Shown here: positions 24,710 to 33,740 of the stretch, piece by piece | How the letters are laid out: every line of letters starts with the position of its first letter | How positions within the stretch are numbered: the first letter of the stretch is position 1 | Assembly: GCA_029207755.1 (NCBI GenBank) | Contig: JARCOQ010000009.1 | Span: 32,758,914 to 32,822,913 of the forward strand | Source of the DNA: Chamaea fasciata | Taxonomy: Eukaryota; Chordata; Aves; Passeriformes; Sylviidae | DNA: 64,000 nucleotides | Direction: 5' to 3' | Made by a program: the position numbers and the translations under genes | Notes under the pieces: generated by a model | What the model was told of the DNA's origin: nothing | The model's input: only the letters and a program-made list of their open reading frames with translations | The model's database searches: none

Positions 24710-25240
24710 GGAGGTTTACGGGGTCCCCCGCAGTTCGGGGCCGGTCTCGAACCCGCGTCCCCGCGGAGCGCGGGCGGGTCTCGAACCCGCGGCCTCCCGG
24801 GGCCGCCCGCCGCAGCCCCGGCGCGCGGGGCCAGCGGGGCCGGAAGCGGGCGGGGCGCGCGTGACGCGTTTCCGGCGGGGCGCTGGCGGCGGCCGCGGAC
24901 GGGACTCGGTGGCGGCGGCGGCCCGGGGGCAGCCGGGGGTGAGCGGCGGGGGTGGCCGCGTGGGCCGGCCGGGCCCGGCGGGAGGCTCAGCGGGGCGGCG
25001 GGCGCCGGGCAGGCCCGGGCGAGGGGAGGCGGCGGCGCGGGGGGTGACACGCAGGCAAGGCGGGGGCGGGGCGGGGGCCAGGCCTCGCCGCCCGCCCTTG
25101 AGGCCGGTCCCCCTCACGCCGGTGGACCCTCATCCCCTGTCTCCTCTCACCCCCGTCCCCCTTCGCCCCCGATTCTCCCCGTCCCCGGGACCTCCGATCC
25201 CCTCGTCCCGGACCCCCTGGCCGCGGCTCCTTTTAAGCAC
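24710..25240 (+). promoter_or_regulatory. SAR1A CpG-island promoter and noncoding exon 1
   Basis: A strong CpG island. ETS-type motifs (GCCGGAAGC near 24839 and the opposite-strand TTTCCGGC near 24869) flank a GC box and a CRE-like GTGACGCG, a typical TATA-less housekeeping promoter. A GTGAGC donor at 24939 probably ends an untranslated first exon that splices to 25282, 17 bases before the SAR1A start codon. The exact start site is not determined. Confidence 0.65.
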
Positions 25241-25298
25241 CGACGCTTTGTAACTCGGGGTTTGGGGTTTGTCCCCCGCAGGCATTTTGTTTCCAGAG

Positions 25299-28200
25299 AT
25301 GTCTTTCATCTTCGAATGGCTCTACAACGGCTTCAGCAGCGTCTTGCAGTTCCTAGGTAATGCCGCGGCTCCCTACGTGCCTTCTGCGGCCCCTGGCAGC
25401 CCCCTCTGGGTGGGTTTGGCTTCTCCCATTGCCAGTATCCCATAAAAATCGGGAATTAAGGTGGTCTGGCCAGTGCTAAGTCTGCTGAGGAAGCCGCGTA
25501 TCAATAAAGGGGCTTTTACACTGGTGCAGAGAAACTTTGGGAGTATTTGGAGGCGTTGGGCTCCTAGTCAGGCGTTTCTCTTGCCCCTCGGAAGGCCGAG
25601 AGCAGCTGGGCTGGCACCCGGGGCCTGTCCAGCCCCAGGCAGAGGTGCTGCCCCCCAGGGAGGGAACCCCATCCTCCTCCTCCTCCCAGAGCCCCGGCTT
25701 CCAGTGGAACTCCTTGCTGGAAGATGGGGTGCCCATTGTCCTGATCACCTCTTGAAGGGAGGATGAGAGAAGGGTGAGGAAAAGTCCCGTTGGAAACCTT
25801 TGGGAGCATTCCTGTGGCAGACACGGCAAAAATCTGTTTATGCCAAGAAAACAACGCGCCGTTCCCTGCTTTGCACTTTTTCCCTGGACAGCTCTCTGCT
25901 GTCTTTTATGAGTTTGTTCGGTTTGCACATCTTTTGAGGGGATGCTGCTGCTGCTGCACCCTGTCCTCCGCTGCTAGGGTGGAGGAAAGAATGGAATACA
26001 CATGGGAACATGAGCCTAGGAAATGTCCATTGCTGTAAATATGCCTTGGAAAAAAATGCCTGTTTGGGCTGTGTGTGTGTTCCCTGCTGCCCCGTGTCCA
26101 TGCTGGAAGTGTGCACAGGTGGCAGCAGAGCTCTGGGAAAGGGCTTCCCCAAAAACCAGCGGCAGCAACGCAGCGTTCCGGCTCTGGACAGGCCCGCTGG
26201 AGTTTTCCTCTTGCTTTTTTCCTTCTCCTCTCAGGTTTGTACAAGAAGTCTGGAAAACTGGTGTTCCTGGGACTGGATAACGCAGGGAAAACCACTCTGC
26301 TGCACATGCTCAAAGATGACAGGCTGGGTCAGCACGTCCCCACGCTACATCCCAGTAAGTCCCCCTGGGCAAAGCCTCCCGGCGTGCCTTTTCCTCTGGA
26401 ATTTTGGGGACACCTTGTGGGAAGACACCCCTCTGCCTGGGGGATTTGAGGCTCTTAGAACTTGAGCTGAGGTTGCAGCTGCACTGTGGTTCCCCAAGCC
26501 GAAGTGGATCCGTGTTTTCCTCTCTAGAAATGCCCAAGAAGCGGTGTGGCTCTGTTAATAGAAAGGGAAGATTTTCCTCATGGAAAGCGTAATGAGGGAT
26601 AATAATTGCAGGTTAGAAGGCTTCAGTGGGAAGCAGGAGAAATTATTTTCTGCCACTTGTGATTTTGTGAAACAGCTCCATTTCAGCCACTGAATCCCAC
26701 AGGAAGTTCAGGGAATTCCTTATTGGAGGAATGTGTGTGATGCCAGCATGAATGCCAGAGAAGTTGTGTCTGTCACAACTTCCTTGTTTTCCTGAATCCT
26801 AGCCTGTGTTTTCCATTTCAGCATCAGAGGAGCTGACGATTGCTGGAATGACCTTCACGACTTTTGATCTGGGTGGACATGAACAAGGTAAGGAAAAAAA
26901 TGACCAAAAATTGATCCTGACGAGTGTCAGGATCAATTAGCAGTGCCTAATTATTTGTTGCCTGGATTTATTTATGGAACAACACGTGGAAGCGACCTCC
27001 TGGCTGTAGGATTGCTTGGAAGGAAATGCTGCCAGTTTGTGCTCTGCTGCCTGAAGTATTTTTAGCTGTGGAAGACTCCAATGTAATTTAGTTTGAACAA
27101 CTGATGAATTTTTAGTTCTGCACTTTCTAGAAGTTTTAAACACAGGGGTTTTTTCCCTTTTATTCACCAAACTATGGGAAGACACCCTGGCTAAAAAGGT
27201 AGCTGAGGTTTGGTGGAGTTTTCCGTGGTGTGGAGATTTCACAGGGTCATGTTTGTCTCTTGTGTTTTCCAGCTCGCCGGGTCTGGAAAAACTACCTGCC
27301 TGCCATCAATGGGATTGTCTTCCTGGTGGACTGTGCAGATCACTCACGGCTTATGGAATCCAAAGTTGAGCTTAATGTAAATACACTTCCCTTCTTTCCC
27401 TTCTCCAAGACAGCTAAATTATGAATAACAGCCATCTCTCCCAGAGCTGGAGAAGCCTGGATGTCCTTACTCTGGGTTGACCACAGACACCTGAATTCAG
27501 GGGAGGCTCAGGTTGGAGACCAGGAGGAATTTCTCCATGGAAAGGGTGCGGAGGCCTTGGCAGGGACTGCCCAGGGAGGTTTGGAGTGCCCATGGCTGGA
27601 GGTGTCCAAGGAAGGGCTGGAGGTGGCACTCAGTGCTCTGGGCTGGGGACAAGGTGGGCATCAGGAACAGCTGGGTCTCCATGATCTGGGAGGGCTTTTC
27701 CAGCCTCAGGATTCTGTGAGTCTTCCACAGGAGTATGGGAAGCCCCAGAAACGAGCCCTTGTTGGTCACAGGGCTTAAACAAAACCATTTTCTTCAGGCA
27801 ATGACCCCTTTTTCCACCTCTCTGCTCATCTCTTGTTGGCTCTTGCACGCAGGCGTTAATGACAGACGAGACAATATCCAACGTGCCAATCCTTATCTTG
27901 GGAAACAAAATCGACAGACCAGAGGCCATCAGCGAGGAAAAACTGCGGGAGATCTTTGGGCTCTATGGACAGACCACAGGAAAGGTAGGGAGGCATCCAA
28001 ATCTTGGATTGGGGAGAGCTTGCCTGCTTCCCTGAGGATTGAGGCCTGATCGAGTTGTTATTGGGAATTTATCCACTAACTGGCCAAGGTGAATCAGTAA
28101 TAATAACGATGATGTGCCTGAAGGGAGCCTACAAGAGAGAGACAGTTTAAAAGCCATGGAGTGGCGGGATGAGAGGGACTGGCTTCCCACTGCCAGAGGG

Positions 28201-28686
28201 CAGGTTCAGATGGGAAACTGGGAAGAGGCTCTTCCCTGTGAGGGTGGCCAGTACCTGGCACAGGGTGCCCAGAGCTGCTGTGGCTGCCCCCATCCCTGGA
28301 AGTGTTCAAGGCCAGGTTGGACAGGCTTGGAGCAACCTGGTCTTGTGGGAGCAGGCAGCGGGGTGGAATGAGGTGATCTTTGAGGTCCCTTGTAAGCCAA
28401 ACCTCTGATGATGCCCTTGGCCAAGTTTTGAGGCCACCAGGATTGTCCACAATGCGGTGCACACGCGAAGGGGCCTGCGAGAGGAGCTCCCCTGGATGGC
28501 TGTGGCTGGCTGGGCGCTTCCCTGAGGGCACCAGGGGTGCAGATGTGACTCGTGTTTGGATTTCCCCAGGGAAATGTGCCACTGAAGGACCTGAATGCGC
28601 GCCCCATGGAGGTGTTCATGTGCAGCGTGCTCAAGAGGCAAGGCTACGGTGAGGGCTTCCGCTGGCTATCACAGTACATTGACTGA
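25299..28686 (+). CDS. SAR1A: GTP-binding protein SAR1A (COPII coat GTPase)
   Basis: Six coding exons give 198 aa, the usual length: 25299-25356, 26235-26354, 26822-26887, 27273-27376, 27853-27984, 28570-28686. SAR1 is the small GTPase that starts COPII vesicle budding at the endoplasmic reticulum: GTP loading by SEC12 exposes the N-terminal amphipathic helix ([20 protein letters not shown]), which inserts in the membrane and recruits SEC23/24. The P loop GLDNAGKT is at 32-39, DLGGHE at 75-80 with catalytic H79, and NKID at 134-137. The N terminus (EWLYNGFSS) and HEQARRVW favour SAR1A over SAR1B, although RPEAISEE is SAR1B-like in human; synteny with PPA1 and TYSND1 decides for SAR1A. Introns 5 and 6 carry CR1 fragments. 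Confidence 0.97.
27440..27722 (+). mobile_element. CR1 LINE 3' fragment in SAR1A intron 5
   Basis: Contains CR1 landmarks in order: 'tggagaccaggaggaatttc', 'aagggtgcggaggccttggc', 'tgcccatggctggaggtgtc', then an 'aaggaagggctggaggt' block and a degenerate end. It is 5' truncated, on the same strand as the gene. Confidence 0.85.
28116..28412 (+). mobile_element. CR1 LINE 3' fragment in SAR1A intron 6
   Basis: CR1 3' region with 'agaggctcttccctgtgagg', 'ggcacagggtgcccagagct' and 'ttcaaggccaggttggacag', ending near a 'ttgaggtccc' block. Same strand as the gene; no open reading frame of its own. Confidence 0.9.
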
Positions 28687-29220
28687 TACTGGCGCAGACA
28701 CGAGAGTTCTACTCCTCTGGACTGATCCTGTTCACAGCTTCCTATGGACTTTTCTATTAGAACATGGAAGGCTTTCCAAGCGCATACTGGCGTTGTCCAA
28801 GAGACTCCTGGTTTTCCGGCTGCCCCTATGGCACAGTGGTGACACCACTCTTTTCCACGCGGCGGGGAGGCAGCGCCGTTCCCGAGTTGTCCCTGCCAGT
28901 TGGGTGACAGCGGGGCTGCTCCAGGCTGGGGAGGCAAAACTCTGCACGCTGCAATGTAACAGCTGAAAAAGAGAGCACGTCTCACCACTGTGGTTAATTG
29001 ACTTCAAAAAGAAACAAACAAAAAAACAAACAGAAAAGGAAAAAGCAATTATATTTTTTAAAGAAAGTGTTAATGTAAATGACATCCCTTCTAACTTTTT
29101 AGTTTAATATTCATCTTGTTTAGTCCAGAGTCTGGTTTAGGGTTTTTTAAAAATATATTTAACGGTATTTAGGTATTTCACACATTACTGAACCAAGGTA
29201 TCACGATATTAGAAGTCCTC

Positions 29221-29226
29221 AATAAA
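29221..29226 (+). terminator. SAR1A polyadenylation signal (proximal)
   Basis: AATAAA 535 bases after the SAR1A stop codon, preceded by an AT-rich 3' UTR (28990-29180 includes poly-A-like and TTTTT stretches). A second AATAAA at 29636 may give a longer transcript. Confidence 0.65.
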
Positions 29227-29635
29227 CATAGCATTTGGGCTTGACTGAGCTGTAGGGTGGCTGTGCTGTGTCACGCTGACCGACGATGGCGAGGTGCCGT
29301 CAGGACTGAGGTGTGCAATCCCAGCTGCTTTAGTTTACAGGGTTTGGGTTTTTTTCTTGTTGGGGAGGAGCACCTGGTGCGGGTGTTGGGCGTGGTGTCC
29401 AGTGGGAAGGGGCTGCCTGGTTCCCCCTCGGGCCAGACCCTCCGTTGAGGATCCTCTGGCTGTGCCATCACCATAAGAACCACGGAGCTGTTTCGGTTGT
29501 AGCATGGAAGTGTTTGACATTTGCATATCATGAGGTGATTAATGTAGACTAAACCGGTTTGTTTTATACTCTCAACGGACTTTTTTTTTTTTTTTGTCTG
29601 AAGTTTCATTGCTGTCTGGCACTCATTTTCAGTTC

Positions 29636-29641
29636 AATAAA
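29636..29641 (+). terminator. SAR1A polyadenylation signal (distal)
   Basis: Second canonical AATAAA, 950 bases after the stop codon and just downstream of a 15-T run. Alternative polyadenylation is inferred from the two signals. Confidence 0.5.
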
Positions 29642-29714
29642 GACATGTCTCTCTCCTCCGAAGGGGCAACGAGCTTCAGTCTGGCTTGGTGTTTGCTGGG
29701 CCTTGGGGCCTTCA

Positions 29715-29870
29715 GAACACCAGCCACAGAGTTCCAGAAGTGTTTGGACAACACTCTCAGGCACAGGCTGGGATTCGTGGGGCTGTCCTGTGCAGGGCCA
29801 GGAGCTGGACTCAATCCTTGTCGCTTCCCACTCAGGATATTCATTCAATGATTCCATGATTCTGTGACCT
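29715..29870 (+). mobile_element. CR1 LINE 3' fragment downstream of SAR1A
   Basis: CR1 3' end with 'gacaacactctcaggcacag', 'gggccaggagctggactc' and the terminal short repeat ATTCAATGATTCCATGATTC. Closely related to the copies at 57822 and 60470. Confidence 0.9.
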
Positions 29871-29874
29871 GCGG

Positions 29875-30235
29875 GGCGCAGCCAGTGAGGGAACCGAGGC
29901 AGGGTGGAAGAGCCACTTGAAGAGCTCGGGGCTTGCAGGGGCTTTGCTTTTGGTGCAATGAACCCACACCGAGCCCCAGACAGCCAGGAAGGGGGAGGGG
30001 GGGCTTCAGCTCTGACTCCCGGTGTTCGGGTGAGATTTTAGCTCTTCCAAAGGGATTCTCCCAGTCCCGATACCTCTGTCGGCGATAAAGGTTTGGTACT
30101 CGTTTGTGCTGCGGGTGAGGTGGGAAGGGAAAGTGGCCCTGGGGTATCCGGGCCGAGGCTCCCAGGGAAGGGGGCACTGAGGGCCAGCCTGGGGACGTGG
30201 CGGCCTGCGGGCCGACGGTCCTGATTCTCCCAGGG
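29875..30235. other. SAR1A-TYSND1 spacer
   Basis: GC-rich unique DNA between the CR1 fragment and the 49-bp tandem array. No feature was recognised; it may belong to the TYSND1 upstream region. Confidence 0.4.
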
Positions 30236-30690
30236 AGGCAGGGCCCGAGGGGCCGCTCGGAGCAGCCGTCACGACTGTCCCGGGCAGCGGGGCCCGAGGG
30301 GCCGCTCGGAGCAGCCGTCACGACTGTCCCGGGCAGCGGGGCCCGAGGGGCCGCTCGGAGCAGCCGTCACGACTGTCCCGGGCAGCGGGGCCCGAGGGGC
30401 CGCTCGGAGCAGCCGTCACGACTGTCCCGGGCAGCGGGGCCCGAGGGGCCGCTCGGAGCAGCCGTCACGACTGTCCCGGGCAGCGGGGCCCGAGGGGCCG
30501 CTCGGAGCAGCCGTCACGACTGTCCCGGGCAGCGGGGCCCGAGGGGCCGCTCGGAGCAGCCGTCACGACTGTCCCGGGCAGCGGGGCCCGAGGGGCCGCT
30601 CGGAGCAGCCGTCACGACTGTCCCGGGCAGCGGGGCCCGAGGGGCCGCTCGGAGCAGCCGTCACGACTGTCCCGGGCAGCGGGGCCGGGC
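30236..30690. repeat. Near-perfect 49-bp tandem array upstream of TYSND1
   Basis: About nine head-to-tail copies of a 49-base, CpG-rich unit containing GAGGGGCCGCTCGGAGCAGC and GTCACGACTGTCCCGGG. The landmark GCCGCTCGGA recurs at 30301, 30350 and so on every 49 bases. Internal copies appear identical; only the left end (GGAGGCAGGGCCC) and right end (GGGGCCGGGCC) differ. The array ends about 120 bases before the TYSND1 start codon. Near identity implies recent expansion or homogenisation, and copy number is likely to vary between individuals. Confidence 0.95.
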
Positions 30691-30699
30691 CGGGCCGGG

Positions 30700-30808
30700 G
30701 GCCGCGCGCCCCCCGTGAGGGCCCCGCGGGGGCGTGTCCGCCACGTGCGCGCCCCGCCCCAGCCAATGGGGAGGGCGCGGGGCGGGCCCGGGGGCGGGGC
30801 GGGCGGCG
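30700..30808 (+). promoter_or_regulatory. TYSND1 proximal promoter
   Basis: Compact TATA-less promoter directly before the TYSND1 start codon: E-box CACGTG at 30742-30747, GC box CCCCGCCCC at about 30752-30760, CCAAT at 30763-30767, and further GGGGCGGGGC boxes at about 30780-30800. Confidence 0.6.
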
Positions 30809-32569
30809 ATGGCGGCGCCGCCGTGCTGCGCGGTGCGGGTGCGGGGCGCGGGCGGCGGCGATGGCGGCTGCAGCGGGCTGGTGCTGAGCCGCCGGCCCGC
30901 GCTGGTGCTGTGCCACGCCGCCGTCTTCGCTCCGTTCCTGCGGGCCGGCCCCGCCGCCTGGGCGCGGCCCGCCGCGCTGCCGCCCGCCGCGCTCCGGCCG
31001 CTCCCGCGCCTCAGCGTCGTGCTGGGCGCCGAGGCCGGCGGGCTGCGGGAGCTGGAGGCGCGGCCGCTGGCGCTGGTGCCGTGCGCGGCGTTCCGGAGGG
31101 CGCTGGAGCGCGGCCTCGGGCGGGCGGAGCGGTGGCGGTTCGGGGCCGAGGGGGAGGCGGGCACGGACCCGCGGGCGCTGCCCTGGTTCGCCTGGCTGCG
31201 GGTGCCCGGCCTGGACGCGCCCGAGGGCGGGTGGGCGGCGCGGGCCAGCGCCGGCTGCCTGCGCAAAGGGCAGGCGCTGCTGGCCTGCGGGTCCCCCTTC
31301 GGAGACCTGTGCCCCGAGCTCTTCCTCAACACGCTGAGCCGGGGGGTGGTCAGCAACCTGGCGGGCGAGGAGAACGCCCTGGTGCTCACCGATGCCCGCT
31401 GCCTGCCCGGCACCGAGGGCGGCGCCGCCTTCGTGCCCTCGCCCGACGGGCCGCGCGTGGTGGCCGTGATCGCCGCCTCCCTCTGCTGGAAGGGCGCCGA
31501 GTGGGTCGGGCTCACGCTGCTCTGCTCCCTCGCCGCCATCCTGCGCAGCAGCGCCGATGTCCTGGGCGAAGCCGGGATCGCGGTGCCGCCGGTGCCGGCG
31601 TGGGTGGCCGCGGTGCCAGCGAGCAGCGGGCAGGACCCCCTGGGCTGGACGGCGCTGGTGGAGTGCGGGGCGACCTGGGGCTCCGGGGTGCTGCTGGCAC
31701 CAAGGATGCTCCTCACCTGCCGGCACGTCGTGGAGGCCAGGACCCCGCTCCATGTGACACCGGCAGCCGGCCCCGGCCGGTGAGTGCGGCTGTGCCCCCT
31801 CTCACCTTAACCCCCCCGCCCGGCGTGTCCCCGGCCGTGACATCTCGTTACCCGTGTCCTTAGGGATGCCGCCGTGCTCAGGGGGCGTGTGGTGTTCGCC
31901 ACCGAGGAGTCGTCCGCCTTCGACGTGGCCGTGGTGGAGCTGGAAGAGAGCGTGCCAGGCTTTGTCCCGCCGTGCCTGGCCCACACCTTCCTCCCAGGTA
32001 AGCACTGGGGGGACACGGGGCGTTAGGGTAGGGGCTGCCTCGCCCCCGTGCACCCACCTCCTGCCTCTCCCATCCCAGGAGAAGAGGTGAGCGTGGTGGG
32101 CTTCGGGGCGTTGGGGCAGGCGTGGGGCCCCTCGGTGACAGCAGGGGTCCTCTCGGCCGTGGTGGCGGTGGCCGGGCGCCCTGTCATGCTGCAAACCACC
32201 TGTGCCGTCCACGGGGGCTCCAGCGGCGGCCCCCTCGTCTCCTCCCGCAGCGGATGCCTCATGGGTAAGCCGGGGGTCTCCCCGTGGGTAAGCCGGGGGG
32301 TCCCACGGGTGTCCCCGGCCGGACCCAGTGACGTGGGCATCGCTCCCTCCCCGGCAGGCATCGTGGCCAGCAACACGCAGGACACCGGTGCGGGGGCCAC
32401 CTACCCCCACCTCAACTTCTGCATCCCCATCACCGTCCTGCAGCCCTTCATCGCGCGCTACCGCCGCACCGGCGACCCCGATGCCTTCGCCGGGCTCAAC
32501 CGGGTGGATGAGGGGGTGCGGGCGACTTGGCAGCTCCAGCAGCAGCCAGGACCCCCCAGCAAGCTCTGA
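30809..32569 (+). CDS. TYSND1: Peroxisomal leader peptide-processing protease
   Basis: Four exons join in frame to 500 aa (human 566): 30809-31779, 31864-31997, 32079-32264, 32358-32569. TYSND1 is a trypsin-like serine protease of the peroxisomal matrix that removes PTS2 leader peptides and processes beta-oxidation enzymes such as ACOX1 and thiolase. The catalytic triad is visible as H306 (LLTCRHVVE), D344 (SSAFDVAVVEL) and S417 (HGGSSGGPL). The protein ends PPSKL, a PTS1 peroxisomal import signal. The N-terminal half holds a degenerate second protease-like fold (LVLTDARCLPGTEGGAAF). It is shorter than human mainly between residues about 45 and 100. The start is in a good context (GCGGCGATGG) and matches the family better than the upstream in-frame ATG at 30734. 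Exon 1 is extremely GC-rich, which explains long antisense open frames. Confidence 0.96.
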
Positions 32570-33310
32570 CCCCTTTCCCGGGGGCTTGTGCCAGGGACCG
32601 AGGTGCCAGGGACCGAGGTGCCAGGGATGGGGCTGCCACATCTCCTCTTTGACCCCGGTGGTGTGGGGCCCAAGCACCTGGACTCGACAAGAGCCGGTGG
32701 AGCTTGGGCACCCTGGGGCAGGGGTTATGGCACAGTGCCTTTGACAGCTGCTGACAGCCCCAAACTGGGGAGGTTTGGGGTCTGTATTATTGTTTTATTT
32801 TCTCCCTGGGGCCATAAATGCTGTGAATTGAGGCCCTGGTGTCCCGTGGTGCTGAGTGGCTGCAGGGGGGGTGGTGGAGGCCCTCCCTGGGGTGTGGGTT
32901 GGGAGGGGCGGGTTATAAGGGATATTCTGCGTCTTGGATGGGATTTGGTTCAGGTCTTGTTTGGGGTTGGGGTAAAGTGTGGGTAGGGAGGGCAGTTCAG
33001 AGTCCTTCTACAGCTCTGGACGCTGTGGAAAGGGGGTTAGTTTGGGGTCCTAGAGAGGGTCAGGAGCTGGGGAGGGGACATATCCCTGGGGAGGGAGGCC
33101 AGTTCTAGCTTCGTGGCAGCAGAGTGCAGGAACCAAAGCCAGGGCACTCCTATCCCAACCCACTCCCCAGCCCAGCAGTGCCCACTCACTGAAGGGCACA
33201 GCACCACCACCCCCCCTCCCCAGGACACCCCTGCAGGGCCGGTGGGTGCAAGGGAGGCACGGGAGGTGCCGGGGGAGGAACGGGCGGGCGAGTGTTTGAC
33301 ACAGCACGGG
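32570..33310. other. TYSND1-SPOCK2 convergent intergenic region
   Basis: DNA between the TYSND1 stop codon and the SPOCK2 3' UTR. It begins with a short tandem duplication of GGGACCGAGGTGCCA (about 32595-32626). No canonical AATAAA for TYSND1 was found; a CATAAA at about 32814 is a weak candidate. The rest is G-rich with no recognised gene. Confidence 0.5.
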
Positions 33311-33313
33311 GTA

Positions 33314-33319
33314 TTTATT
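33314..33319 (-). terminator. SPOCK2 polyadenylation signal (candidate)
   Basis: TTTATT on the + strand reads AATAAA on the - strand, about 420 bases after the SPOCK2 stop codon. A second - strand AATAAA lies closer, at 33463-33468, next to A-rich runs in the - strand. Either may be used. Confidence 0.5.
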
Positions 33320-33740
33320 TCACAGCCGCTACACAACGCCGGGGGCCGGGGCAGCCACGCAAGCACAACATGAGGGGGGATGCGGGGAGGAAGGGGGGGC
33401 AGCTTATCTATCAGGGGGTTTGTTGTTTTTTGGTTTGTTTTTTTTTTCTTTTTTTTCCCACTTTTATTAGCGCCATTTGCCCGGTTGAAGACCACGCAGC
33501 AGCACACTAGGCCTACAAGGCTCTACCCAAAAAAAAAAAAAAAAAGCTCAAATTCGCACAAGAGCGGCCCCCCCCGCCCCACTCGCCCCCTCCCCGGGCG
33601 AGCACCCCAAGCCCCGTCCCACACGGGACCGGAGGGGGGAGCACCCACCCCATGCCACACCGGCAGCGGGGGGGGTCACGGGGACCCCCAGCTGGGGGGC
33701 TGCCTCCCGGCCGTGCCGCCCACCGGGCTCTCCTGCTCCT

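Noticed and set aside
24720..24830. A tRNA gene on the - strand of the SAR1A promoter
   Set aside because: Two T-arm-like hairpins are present, but I could not find a matching acceptor stem, D arm or anticodon arm.
25299..28686. SAR1B instead of SAR1A
   Set aside because: A RPEAISEE segment is SAR1B-like, but the N terminus, the HEQARRVW block and synteny with PPA1 and TYSND1 favour SAR1A.
30236..30690. Possible CRISPR-like array
   Set aside because: Copies are directly contiguous with no variable spacers, and the genome is vertebrate. It is an ordinary tandem repeat.
30197..30718. 173-codon open frame across the 49-bp array as a repeat protein gene
   Set aside because: The frame exists only because the unit has no stops. 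There is no promoter or homology support, and the composition is that of noncoding CpG repeat.
30563..32677. Very long open frames antisense to TYSND1 (up to 396 codons)
   Set aside because: They mirror the extremely GC-rich coding exon and the 49-bp array, where stop codons are rare in all frames. No family is recognised and no splice logic supports them.
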